Source: Acidimicrobiia bacterium
Lineage (GTDB): Bacteria; Actinomycetota; Acidimicrobiia; Acidimicrobiales; Aldehydirespiratoraceae
Direction: 5' to 3'
Assembly (NCBI GenBank): GCA_030432715.1
Contig: JAUIML010000006.1
Location: forward strand, 1 to 46,766
Length of the DNA: 46,766 bases
Position numbers and translations under genes: made by a program. Of this stretch, positions 9,878-16,952 are shown piece by piece (position 1 is the first letter of the stretch; each line of letters opens with the position of its first letter). Under the pieces are notes generated by a model, which was not told the origin of the DNA, made no database searches, and saw nothing but the letters and a program-made list of their open reading frames with translations.

Positions 9878-10305
9878 TCTTCTTCGTCGGCCGAAGCGGC
9901 GGCGACTTCGTCGGTCGCTTCGGCTTGTGGTTCGGCCTCGTCGGCGGCTGCGTCCTCCGCCGGTGCGGCTGCGTCGGCGGTTTCCGGTGCGGCTGCGTCC
10001 TCGGCCGGTGCGGCCTCGGCTGTGTCCTCGGCCGGTGCCTCGTCGGGCTCTTCGCCGTCGCGCAGCTTCTTCCAGCGATCGGTGGCCTCGCGATACGCCT
10101 TCTCGGCCTCGGCCTTCTCCTCCGCCGACCCGCGTTCCTGCAGCTTCTTCACGACAGCGGCGGCATCGTCCTTGGCCCGTTCGGCCTTCTTGACTCGCTT
10201 CTCGCGCTGGGTGCGCTCGCGGTCGGCCTGGACGTATTCGTTGAACAGCGTCAGGGCCGCAGTGGTCTCGTCGTCGAGCTTCGGCGCGGTGTCGGATTCG
10301 GGCAT
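9874..10305 (-). CDS. Hypothetical charged coiled-coil protein
   Basis: 143 residues if started at ATG 10305; an in-frame GTG at 10338 would add 11. Residues about 15-85 are rich in Lys/Glu/Arg with heptad-like spacing (QADRERTQREKRVKKAERAK) and are probably a long helix or coiled coil. The C-terminal half is a low-complexity Ala/Glu/Asp/Pro tail ending DEEE. The low-complexity tail alone would be weak evidence for a gene. The GTGA overlap with the PhyH gene and the 49-bp spacing from the alcohol dehydrogenase stop both support it as a real operon member. No function is assigned. Confidence 0.65.
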   Translation of the reverse strand: MPESDTAPKLDDETTAALTLFNEYVQADRERTQREKRVKKAERAKDDAAAVVKKLQERGSAEEKAEAEKAYREATDRWKKLRDGEEPDEAPAEDTAEAAPAEDAAAPETADAAAPAEDAAADEAEPQAEATDEVAAASADEEE

Positions 10306-10354
10306 TCGCCCATTCTGGCGGGTCCGGACCGCAGACACGACCCCGCGCGGGGAG

Positions 10355-11548
10355 TCAGTCGACCGGGAGACCCCGGCGCTTCTCGTCGCGCAGATCGAAT
10401 GCGACCTTCACCGCACCGCGGTTTCCTGCGTTGGCGGCGTGATCGATCGCGTCCTCGTAGCGCTCGAGCGGGTAGGTCGCCGACACCATCTTGTCGAAGG
10501 CCACCTTGCCGGCCAGCTCGAGGGCCAACTCGAAGCTGGAGGCCGTGCGGCCGTCCTTCGTGGTTTCCGTGCCGTACGTGTACGTGCCCACGAGCTCGGT
10601 CTCGCGGTGCCAGAGAGCGGTGAGGTCGAGACCGACCCGGCCCGGCATGCCGAGCAGGACCACGCGGCCGCGGGGGCGGCAGAGCCCGATCGCCTGCTCG
10701 ATCGACTCCTCGGACCCGACGGCGTCGATCACCACGTCGGCCCCGCCGGAGAGCCGGTTGCCGATCATGAACGAACCGGTCGCTCGGCGGACGGCTCGGG
10801 TCAGTTCGCCCGGCGCGGCCACGATGTCGGCACCGTACTCCGATGCCAGGTCGCGCTGGACGGGGTACTTGGCGCCGATGAGGATCGAACCCGGGTCGGT
10901 CAGGTGGCGCAGGGCTGCCACCGTGACGAGCCCCATCGGTCCGGCGCCGATCACCGCGACGGTGTCGCCGTCGGCGACGCCGGCCCGCAGGGCAGCGTGG
11001 ACGCCACCGGCGACCGGTTCGATGGTGACGGCGAGCTCGTCGCTCATCCAGTCGGGGACGTCGTGGAGTTGGCTGTCGTGGGCCACGAACTCGGTGGACC
11101 ATCCACCTCCGGTGCTCTCGCAGAAGCCGGTCTGGATGCCGGGTTCGAGATGACCGCAGGTGAGGTGCCGGTAGTCGTTGCCATCGCCCGGCGAGGCTCC
11201 GGCGAAGGGGAGCGCGAACCCTCGGGCGGCATGGCCGAGCACCGGCTCGATCACCACGCGTCGGCCACCCTCCATGTCGCCGACGATCTCGTGGCCCGGC
11301 ACGAAGGGGAACGACACGAAGTCCTCGAAATAGCGCGAGCTGTGACCGTCGATGGTCGAGAGGTCGCTCCCGCAGATGCCGGTGAGGCGAGGCCACACGC
11401 GGTGCCAACCCTCGGCGGGGAGTTCGGGCGGATCGTCGTCGACCAGGGCGAGCGGCCCGACGGCGGCACCGGCGCCGGGGCGGAACCGCGAGGCGACCAT
11501 CGCGGCCGCGTAGCGGGATTCCTTGCGACTGAAACGGAGCGCCTTCAC
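10355..11548 (-). CDS. Zinc-type alcohol dehydrogenase (MDR family)
   Basis: Medium-chain dehydrogenase/reductase of 397 residues. The GroES-like domain carries GICGSD with the catalytic-zinc Cys and VPGHEIVGD with the His-Glu pair. The nucleotide-binding domain has GAGPMG, and a conserved EP/AG block (TIEPVAGGVHAALRAG) joins them. The segment where most zinc ADHs have the four-Cys structural-zinc loop instead reads HLTCGHLEPGIQTGFC, so the structural site is altered or absent. The frame is open far upstream, but the GTG at 11548 (VKALRFS) is the family-typical start and lies in a GTGA overlap with the MFS gene. The substrate is not readable from the sequence. Confidence 0.88.
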   Translation of the reverse strand: MKALRFSRKESRYAAAMVASRFRPGAGAAVGPLALVDDDPPELPAEGWHRVWPRLTGICGSDLSTIDGHSSRYFEDFVSFPFVPGHEIVGDMEGGRRVVIEPVLGHAARGFALPFAGASPGDGNDYRHLTCGHLEPGIQTGFCESTGGGWSTEFVAHDSQLHDVPDWMSDELAVTIEPVAGGVHAALRAGVADGDTVAVIGAGPMGLVTVAALRHLTDPGSILIGAKYPVQRDLASEYGADIVAAPGELTRAVRRATGSFMIGNRLSGGADVVIDAVGSEESIEQAIGLCRPRGRVVLLGMPGRVGLDLTALWHRETELVGTYTYGTETTKDGRTASSFELALELAGKVAFDKMVSATYPLERYEDAIDHAANAGNRGAVKVAFDLRDEKRRGLPVD

Positions 11549-12990
11549 GGAGCGGAGGCTAGTGCCTCGTCGCGGGTGCGCACGAGGCGCAGTGCGCTCG
11601 GCACCGCGGCGGCGACGACGAGCGCCATCACGCCTGCGGCGACGGCGAACCCGTCGCCGATCGCGTCGAGCAGGTCGGCCGACACGATCACGTCGTCGCC
11701 CGAGAGGAGGTCCCGCACCGCCTCGACGTCGCCGAAGCGGGAGTCGACCACCGCGAGGCTGATGGCGCCGACGGCCGCGATGCCGAAGGTGATCGCGAGT
11801 GTGCGCAGGAACTGATGGGCGGCGTTCAGCCGCCCCATCTCGGACGCGATGGTCCGGGATTGGAGCAGGGCGGCCCCGGTCGAGGTGACCATGCCGACCC
11901 CCGAACCGAGCCAGGAGAACGACGCGTAGACGGCCGCCACCGGGGCATCCACCCGGATGCAGACGGCGACCAGCACCATGCCCGGCACTGCGATGAGCGA
12001 GCCGAGAAGGGTGACCCACTCGCCTCGCCAGCGTTCCTGGAGGCGGCTGGAGACATAGGCGCTGACCGACCAGCCCACGGTGAAGAAGAGGACGCTGAAC
12101 GCGGCCAGTCCTGCGCTCTGTCGGCGTACCGTGCGCAGGTAGAGGGGGAGCAGCGAGTTCGCGCCCACCCCGCCGGCGAGGACCGCCATCGACGTGAGGT
12201 GCACGGTGCGATAGCGGTCCTCCAGCAGATGGCCGAGGCGCACGACGGGGTCGGGGGTGCGACGAGACCATCGTGCGTAGCCGGGTACCGCGAGCAGGAG
12301 GATCGCCGCCGCCACCGCCATGATGACCGGCTGGTAGGACGCGAGGGCGAGCGTTGCCGTGGTGATGGCAGCGACCAGCGCGAGCCCGACGCGGTCCACA
12401 CGCTGGAGGGTTGCGTCGGCGTGACGATCGGGGATCCGGTTCCACCCGACGACGGCGGCGAACACCGTGACCGGGACGTTGACGACGAAGATCCCCCGCC
12501 AACCGACCGTGGCGACGAAGGTGGCCGCGACCGCCGGCCCGGCGACGCCCATGACGCCCCAGACCGACGACGTGAGTGCGAAAGCCTTCGGTCGCAGGCG
12601 TTCGGGGATCGCCAGACCGATGCTGGCCACGGCGACGGTCATGATCGCGCCCGCGAACACGCCCTGGACCGCCCGCGCACCGAGCAGGACCGGCATACTC
12701 GGCGCCGCAGCGACCAGCAACGACGTGACGACGAAGCCCAGCGCGGCGGAGCGGAACACCCGACGGGCGCCCAGGCTGTCGACGACGGGCCCGGCGGCGA
12801 GCACCGCCACCGCCGAGGTGAGCAGTTCGAGGGTGATGACGAAGGGCAGCAACCCGATGTCGCCGAGGTCGTCGCCGATGTCGGGCAGCGCAGCCGCCGC
12901 CGAGAGGTTGTTGTAGGACGCGATCGCGATGATCGACATCAGGGCGACGACCATCGGGCGTCGGCCGTCCGCCAGGAGGCGGTCGGTCAT
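11545..12990 (-). CDS. MFS transporter (drug/metabolite exporter type)
   Basis: 481-residue major facilitator protein with about a dozen or more hydrophobic segments. Diagnostic features are the N-terminal helix with SYNNLSAAAALPDIGDDLG, the loop 2-3 motif DSLGARRVFR (a variant of the DRxGRR motif) and a GVAGPAVAATFV motif-C-like segment in helix 5, followed by WRGIFVVNVPV. The last is typical of the DHA2/14-helix exporter group, proton-driven efflux. ATG 12990 overlaps the upstream DUF2889 stop codon by ATGA, and its own stop overlaps the alcohol dehydrogenase start by GTGA. The coupling suggests it moves a substrate or product of the neighbouring oxidoreductases; that is inference. Confidence 0.9.
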   Translation of the reverse strand: MTDRLLADGRRPMVVALMSIIAIASYNNLSAAAALPDIGDDLGDIGLLPFVITLELLTSAVAVLAAGPVVDSLGARRVFRSAALGFVVTSLLVAAAPSMPVLLGARAVQGVFAGAIMTVAVASIGLAIPERLRPKAFALTSSVWGVMGVAGPAVAATFVATVGWRGIFVVNVPVTVFAAVVGWNRIPDRHADATLQRVDRVGLALVAAITTATLALASYQPVIMAVAAAILLLAVPGYARWSRRTPDPVVRLGHLLEDRYRTVHLTSMAVLAGGVGANSLLPLYLRTVRRQSAGLAAFSVLFFTVGWSVSAYVSSRLQERWRGEWVTLLGSLIAVPGMVLVAVCIRVDAPVAAVYASFSWLGSGVGMVTSTGAALLQSRTIASEMGRLNAAHQFLRTLAITFGIAAVGAISLAVVDSRFGDVEAVRDLLSGDDVIVSADLLDAIGDGFAVAAGVMALVVAAAVPSALRLVRTRDEALASAP

Positions 12991-13817
12991 CCGTCGCGCT
13001 GATCGAAATCGGCGAGCAGTAGATCCTCGTGGTCCGTGAAGTCCCGCCCGGAACCGATGTTGCGGATGGCGACCGGCGCGATCGCGGGTTGGAACGAGTG
13101 GCAGATGCCGCTCATGCCGTGCTGGAGGTCGGCCGCGGTCGCGAAGAGGTCGAGATCGCCCTGCCGGCCGATCGCGATGTCGCAGGCCCGTCGGAGGGCC
13201 ACCGCCGCCTCGCCGGTTTCGGCGTCGAGTTCGCGAGCCGCCCACGGGATGAAGCCGTTCCACAGGGGCGCGTCGACCCAGTCGGCCGGGGAGAGCACCA
13301 CGCGACCGTCGAGCCTCCAGTCGAGAACGAGGGTGCCGTCGCGCCACAGCCTCGCCGATCGCTCGCCGGTCCCGGCCGCAGGGTCGTCGACCGAGATGTC
13401 GTAGATCCGGTCGCCGTCGCGACCGCGGGCCGCATGGGTGACGATGAGCCCGGCGAGGTCGAACATGTGGGTGCAGTTCTGCCGTGCGTCGAGATGGCTC
13501 AACGCGCCGGGGCCGGTGACGAGTGTGGTCCCGCGCAGGGCGGTCAGCGGTTCGCCGGCCTCGAGGCAGGTGGTCCAGGGCGATCGCAGTCCCGAGCCCA
13601 CGACCTCGGTCACCGTCGAGCCGTCGTGGCGGATGGCGACTCGGAAGTGGTGGAAGTCGTCCTCGAGTTCGCCCCAGGCGCGATCTCCGTCGAGCCGGAC
13701 CAGCACCCGCCGACGGTAGGTGCCGTCGCCGAACGCCCGATCGGCGGCGCGGGGCGCCGCGTCGCGACGGTCGAACTCGGCGCGGGCGAGGCGGCGAGGG
13801 GCGGGCGGAGCGGTCAT
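12987..13817 (-). CDS. DUF2889-family protein
   Basis: 276 residues, soluble. The central pattern (TYRRRVLVRLDGDRAWGELEDDFHHFRVAIRHDG, given here only as its span, about residues 35-67) and the later His/Cys-bearing segment LDARQNCTHMFDLAGLIVTHA match my recollection of DUF2889 proteins, which often sit beside acyl-CoA or oxidoreductase genes in actinobacteria and proteobacteria. No catalytic function is established for the family. The frame continues upstream, but ATG 13817 (MTAPPAPRRLARAEF) is the best start and leaves a 74-bp divergent gap to the LLM gene. It is the first gene of the five-gene minus-strand operon. Confidence 0.75.
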   Translation of the reverse strand: MTAPPAPRRLARAEFDRRDAAPRAADRAFGDGTYRRRVLVRLDGDRAWGELEDDFHHFRVAIRHDGSTVTEVVGSGLRSPWTTCLEAGEPLTALRGTTLVTGPGALSHLDARQNCTHMFDLAGLIVTHAARGRDGDRIYDISVDDPAAGTGERSARLWRDGTLVLDWRLDGRVVLSPADWVDAPLWNGFIPWAARELDAETGEAAVALRRACDIAIGRQGDLDLFATAADLQHGMSGICHSFQPAIAPVAIRNIGSGRDFTDHEDLLLADFDQRDG

Positions 13818-13891
13818 CTCGCCGACGTTACCGCTCGCTCGCCGGACTACCCGGATCGCTCGTCGTGAGGCGACGCAATAGGGTCCCGGGG

Positions 13892-14947
13892 ATGAAGCTC
13901 GGACTCGGACTCGACCTCTATCGCTCGGCGACGCTCGACGTCCCGGTCGAACGGGTGCAGCTCGTCGAATCGCTCGGCTACCACTCGGTGTGGACGGCGG
14001 AGGCCTACGGATGCGACGCGATGACACCGCTGGCCTATCTCGCGGCCCACACGAGTCGGATCAAGCTCGCCACCGGGGTGGTGCAGCTCGCGGCCCGCAC
14101 GCCGGCGTCGACGGCGATGCAGGCCATGACCATCGATGCGCTCGCCGGTGGCGGCCGGGTGATCGTGGGCCTGGGCGTCTCCGGCCCCCAGATCGTCGAG
14201 GGGTGGTACGGCCAGCCCTGGGGGTCACCGGTTCACCGGCTCCGCGACTATGTGTCGATCATGCGCAAGGTGATCGCCCGTGAGGAGCCGGTCACCCACG
14301 ACGGCCGGGAGATCTCGTTGCCCTACGACGGTCCGGGGTCGATCGGTCAGGGCAAGGCGCTCAAGTCCATCCTCCACCCGGCCGGTGCCATCGAGATCTG
14401 GATCGCCGCCGGGGCCCCGCTCAACACCGCCCTCGCCGCGGAGATCTGCGACGGATGGCTGCCGATGGGCTACGGCGCCGACGGCTGGGAGATCCACGGG
14501 CCCAACCTCGAGAAGGGATGGGCCCGACGGGGTGGGCGTCCCGACGACTTCGACATCATGGGTGGGATCACCATCGAGATCACCGACGACGTGAAGGCCG
14601 CGATCGACGCCAAGAAGCCGCTCACCGGCATGTACGTGGGGGGCATGGGCAGTGAGTCGAAGAACTTCCACAAGGACGCCATGGCCCGGCGGGGATTCCC
14701 CGAGGCGGCCGAGCGGATCCAGGAACTGTGGCTCGCCGGTCGCAAGGACGAAGCGATCGCCGCCGTGCCGGACGAGTACATCGACGCGGGGGCCCTCTTC
14801 GGTTCGGCCGACCGGGTCCGGTCGCGCTGGCACGAGGTCATCCCCGACGGCGTCACGGGGCTGACGGTGCGCACCGACACCGACGAGGGACTCGAGATCG
14901 CCGCCGAGATGGCCGGCACCAGAGACACGGGAGGCAACGATGACTGA
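13892..14947 (+). CDS. LLM-class F420-dependent oxidoreductase
   Basis: 351-residue luciferase-like (TIM-barrel) flavin oxidoreductase. It begins MKLGLGLDLY and has the typical VESLGYHSVWTAEAYG, SRIKLATGVV, QAMTIDALAGGGRVIVGLG and WIAAGAP blocks. In actinobacteria this group mostly uses coenzyme F420, but binding specificity is inferred from family, not proven here. ATG 13892 is preceded by a GGGTCCCGGGG purine run. The stop codon overlaps the first crotonase gene by 8 bp, so all three genes to 16510 form one operon. Such clusters commonly degrade fatty, steroid or terpenoid acyl-CoA intermediates. Confidence 0.9.
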   Translation: MKLGLGLDLYRSATLDVPVERVQLVESLGYHSVWTAEAYGCDAMTPLAYLAAHTSRIKLATGVVQLAARTPASTAMQAMTIDALAGGGRVIVGLGVSGPQIVEGWYGQPWGSPVHRLRDYVSIMRKVIAREEPVTHDGREISLPYDGPGSIGQGKALKSILHPAGAIEIWIAAGAPLNTALAAEICDGWLPMGYGADGWEIHGPNLEKGWARRGGRPDDFDIMGGITIEITDDVKAAIDAKKPLTGMYVGGMGSESKNFHKDAMARRGFPEAAERIQELWLAGRKDEAIAAVPDEYIDAGALFGSADRVRSRWHEVIPDGVTGLTVRTDTDEGLEIAAEMAGTRDTGGNDD

Positions 14948-15728
14948 GGCGCTGGTGACGGTCCAGGAGGCGGCGCCCCACGTGCGCTACGTGACCCTGA
15001 ACCGGCCCGAGAAACGCAACGCGATATCGACGCCCCTGCGGGCGCAGTTGTTCGAGATCCTCCAGGCTCACGACCACGACGAGGAGGTGCGTGTGTCGAT
15101 CGTGCGGGGAGCGGGTGTCTGCTTCTCCTCGGGCTACGACCTCGGCAGCGACCTGATGGCCGAGCCGCCCTATCCGTCGGCCCCCGGCGACGGCCAGTGG
15201 GCCCGGCAGGCCACCGACGGGTGGTTCTCGATCTGGGACCTGGCGAAGCCGGTGATCGCCCAGGTCCACGGCTACGCCATGGCGGGGGCAACCGAACTGG
15301 CCTCGGCTTGCGACCTCGTCTACGTGGCCGACGACGCGAAGATCTCGTACCCCGTCGTCCGGGTCGCGTCGCCACCCGACTGGCAGTACCACGAGCCGTT
15401 GATGGGTCTGCGCCACGCGATGGAGGCGATGCTCACCGGCGATGCGATCGACGGCATCGAGGCGGCCCGGATCGGGTGGGCCAACCGGTCGTACCCGGCC
15501 GAGGCCCTCGACGCGGAGGTGTTGGCCGTCGCCGAACGCGTCGCCGGCGTGGCGAGCGATCTGTCGCAGATCCTGAAGCGCATGGTCCATCGGCAGTTCG
15601 AGGTGCAGGGCGGGCGCGCCGCGATGCGTACCGGCCAGGAGTTCCAGGCGCTGGCCGGCCATCAGGCCTCGGTCGAAGCCTTCCGGTCCGACCCGCTCGG
15701 GGCGATCAAGAGGACGGTCGCCGAATGA
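14940..15728 (+). CDS. Enoyl-CoA hydratase/isomerase (crotonase fold) 1
   Basis: 262 residues, crotonase superfamily. LNRPEKRNAIS (about 20-30) is the conserved N-terminal block, and FSSGYDLGSD (62-71) supplies the first oxyanion-hole segment. HGYAMAGATELASACDLVYVADDA (110-133) supplies the second, with A-G-A-T-E in place of the usual G-G-G-x-E. The canonical second catalytic Glu region reads VVRVASPPDW and lacks an obvious acid, so it may be an isomerase, a thioesterase or a variant hydratase rather than a standard hydratase. It overlaps the LLM gene upstream by 8 bp and the second crotonase downstream by ATGA. Confidence 0.87.
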   Translation: MTEALVTVQEAAPHVRYVTLNRPEKRNAISTPLRAQLFEILQAHDHDEEVRVSIVRGAGVCFSSGYDLGSDLMAEPPYPSAPGDGQWARQATDGWFSIWDLAKPVIAQVHGYAMAGATELASACDLVYVADDAKISYPVVRVASPPDWQYHEPLMGLRHAMEAMLTGDAIDGIEAARIGWANRSYPAEALDAEVLAVAERVAGVASDLSQILKRMVHRQFEVQGGRAAMRTGQEFQALAGHQASVEAFRSDPLGAIKRTVAE

Positions 15729-16510
15729 GTCATCCGAACATCGAGGTCGAGATCGACGGTGCCGTCGGTTCGATCACCATCAACCGTCCCGCTCGCATGA
15801 ACGCATGCACCGGGGCCATGTTCGACGCCCTGCACGACGCTGCCATGACGATGCGGGTCGAGCGGCCGCGGGTCGTGGTGTTCCGCGGCGGGGGCGACCA
15901 CTTCTGTTCGGGAGCCGACGTCAGCGGCGATGGCGCCGACGGCATCGAGGGCACCGACCACGCCCTCCACACCATGCGGCGGATCGGCGACGCCGTGATC
16001 GCGCTCCACGACCTGCCGATGCCGACCGTTGCCGCAGTCGACGGTGTCGCCGTCGGGGCGGGCCTCGGCTTCGCGCTCGCCGCCGACCTCATGATCTGCA
16101 CCGAGCGGGCCCGATTCTCGCTGATCTTCGCCCGTCGCGGGCTCTCGCTCGACTTCGGCACGTCCTACCTCCTGCCCCAACGCGTCGGGCTCCACCGCGC
16201 CAAGGAGATGGCATTCACCGCCGCGGAGTACGACGCCGCGGCCGCCCGCGAGATCGGCTTCGTGAACCAGGTGGTGCAACCCGACGAGCTCGAGAGCGCG
16301 ACCGATGCCCTCGTCGCGACGATCGCGGCGGGGCCGCCGCTGGCGCTGTCCATGTCGAAGCGGTTGCTCGACAATGCAGCGCATCACTCGCTGGCCCAGG
16401 CGGTGGAGGCGGAGACCCTCGCCCAGAACGTCAGCTTCACCACCGACGACGTCGCCGAGGCCGGCGCCGCGTTCATGGAGCGACGCGCCGCCGAGTTCCG
16501 GGGCCGATAG
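15725..16510 (+). CDS. Enoyl-CoA hydratase/isomerase (crotonase fold) 2
   Basis: 261 residues. INRPARMNACTG (19-30), HFCSGADVSG (59-68) and the oxyanion-hole loop GVAVGAGLGFALAADL (107-122) are classical. The segment FARRGLSLDFGTSYLLPQRVG matches the PaaG/isomerase-like branch, where Asp replaces the second catalytic Glu. The frame is open well upstream, but ATG 15725 in the ATGA overlap with the previous gene gives the correct family length. It differs clearly from the adjacent crotonase, so the pair is not a recent duplication and probably performs two steps of one pathway. Confidence 0.9.
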   Translation: MSHPNIEVEIDGAVGSITINRPARMNACTGAMFDALHDAAMTMRVERPRVVVFRGGGDHFCSGADVSGDGADGIEGTDHALHTMRRIGDAVIALHDLPMPTVAAVDGVAVGAGLGFALAADLMICTERARFSLIFARRGLSLDFGTSYLLPQRVGLHRAKEMAFTAAEYDAAAAREIGFVNQVVQPDELESATDALVATIAAGPPLALSMSKRLLDNAAHHSLAQAVEAETLAQNVSFTTDDVAEAGAAFMERRAAEFRGR

Positions 16511-16561
16511 GCCGACCGTCGAACCCGGGCGCGGCCTGCCCGGCCATTTTGCGAGGAACCC

Positions 16562-16590
16562 TTGCACTCCTGTCGGCCCTGTGTCAGAGT
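16562..16590 (+). promoter_or_regulatory. Candidate promoter for the WXG100/ATPase pair
   Basis: TTGCAC (16562-16567), a 17-bp spacer and CAGAGT (16585-16590) lie in the 139-bp gap upstream of the WXG100 gene. The -35 is good (TTGCAC against TTGACA) but the -10 matches only three of six positions. The following AT-richer stretch GAAAACTCATGAAAAG fits a transcription start region. Confidence 0.3.
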
Positions 16591-16649
16591 GAAAACTCAT
16601 GAAAAGCACTCACAGTTAGTGATGTGCGGCAACGGAGAGGAAGTGTGTG

Positions 16650-16925
16650 ATGGCAGGCGACATGTTGGTGATGAGCAAGTCCCAGATGGAGCAACTGGCG
16701 GCGACCTTCGGTCACCAGAGTCAGGCGGTGCAGGACGTGATCCGGGCGATCCAGGGAGGAATCGACGGAACGACGTGGCAGGGCAACCGGGCCGATCGCT
16801 TCCGCCAGCTGTGGGACACCGAGTTCCGCCCCAACCTGGTGCGCCTCGTCGAGGCCCTCGGCGAGCACTCGACGTTCATCGGTCGTGAGCTCCAGGCCGG
16901 GGTGACCGCGCTCGACACGGTCTGA
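16650..16925 (+). CDS. WXG100-family (ESAT-6-like) protein
   Basis: 91 residues, the standard size of type VII secretion substrates of the Esx group. It is predicted to be a helix-turn-helix hairpin with the WxG turn at W43-Q-G45, flanked by two long amphipathic helices. I see no C-terminal YxxxD/E secretion signal, so it resembles the partner that lacks the signal, or a Firmicute-type homodimer. The ATG at 16650 is preceded by GGAGAGGAA at good spacing; a GTG immediately before it (16647) is less likely. The FtsK/SpoIIIE ATPase gene begins 27 bp downstream, strongly suggesting one secretion unit. Confidence 0.9.
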   Translation: MAGDMLVMSKSQMEQLAATFGHQSQAVQDVIRAIQGGIDGTTWQGNRADRFRQLWDTEFRPNLVRLVEALGEHSTFIGRELQAGVTALDTV

Positions 16926-16952
16926 TCCACCGCACCGCGATCAGGTACGGCG

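Noticed and set aside
8996-11815. Plus-strand open frame of 939 codons opposite the PhyH/ADH/MFS genes
   Set aside because: It is antisense to clearly recognisable enzymes, has GC-rich low-complexity sequence (Gly/Arg/Ala/Val) and no family motif; long antisense frames are expected at this GC content.
15197-15724. Extended N-terminus of the second crotonase
   Set aside because: The upstream part is out-of-frame sequence of the first crotonase; the ATGA overlap at 15725 and family length fix the start.
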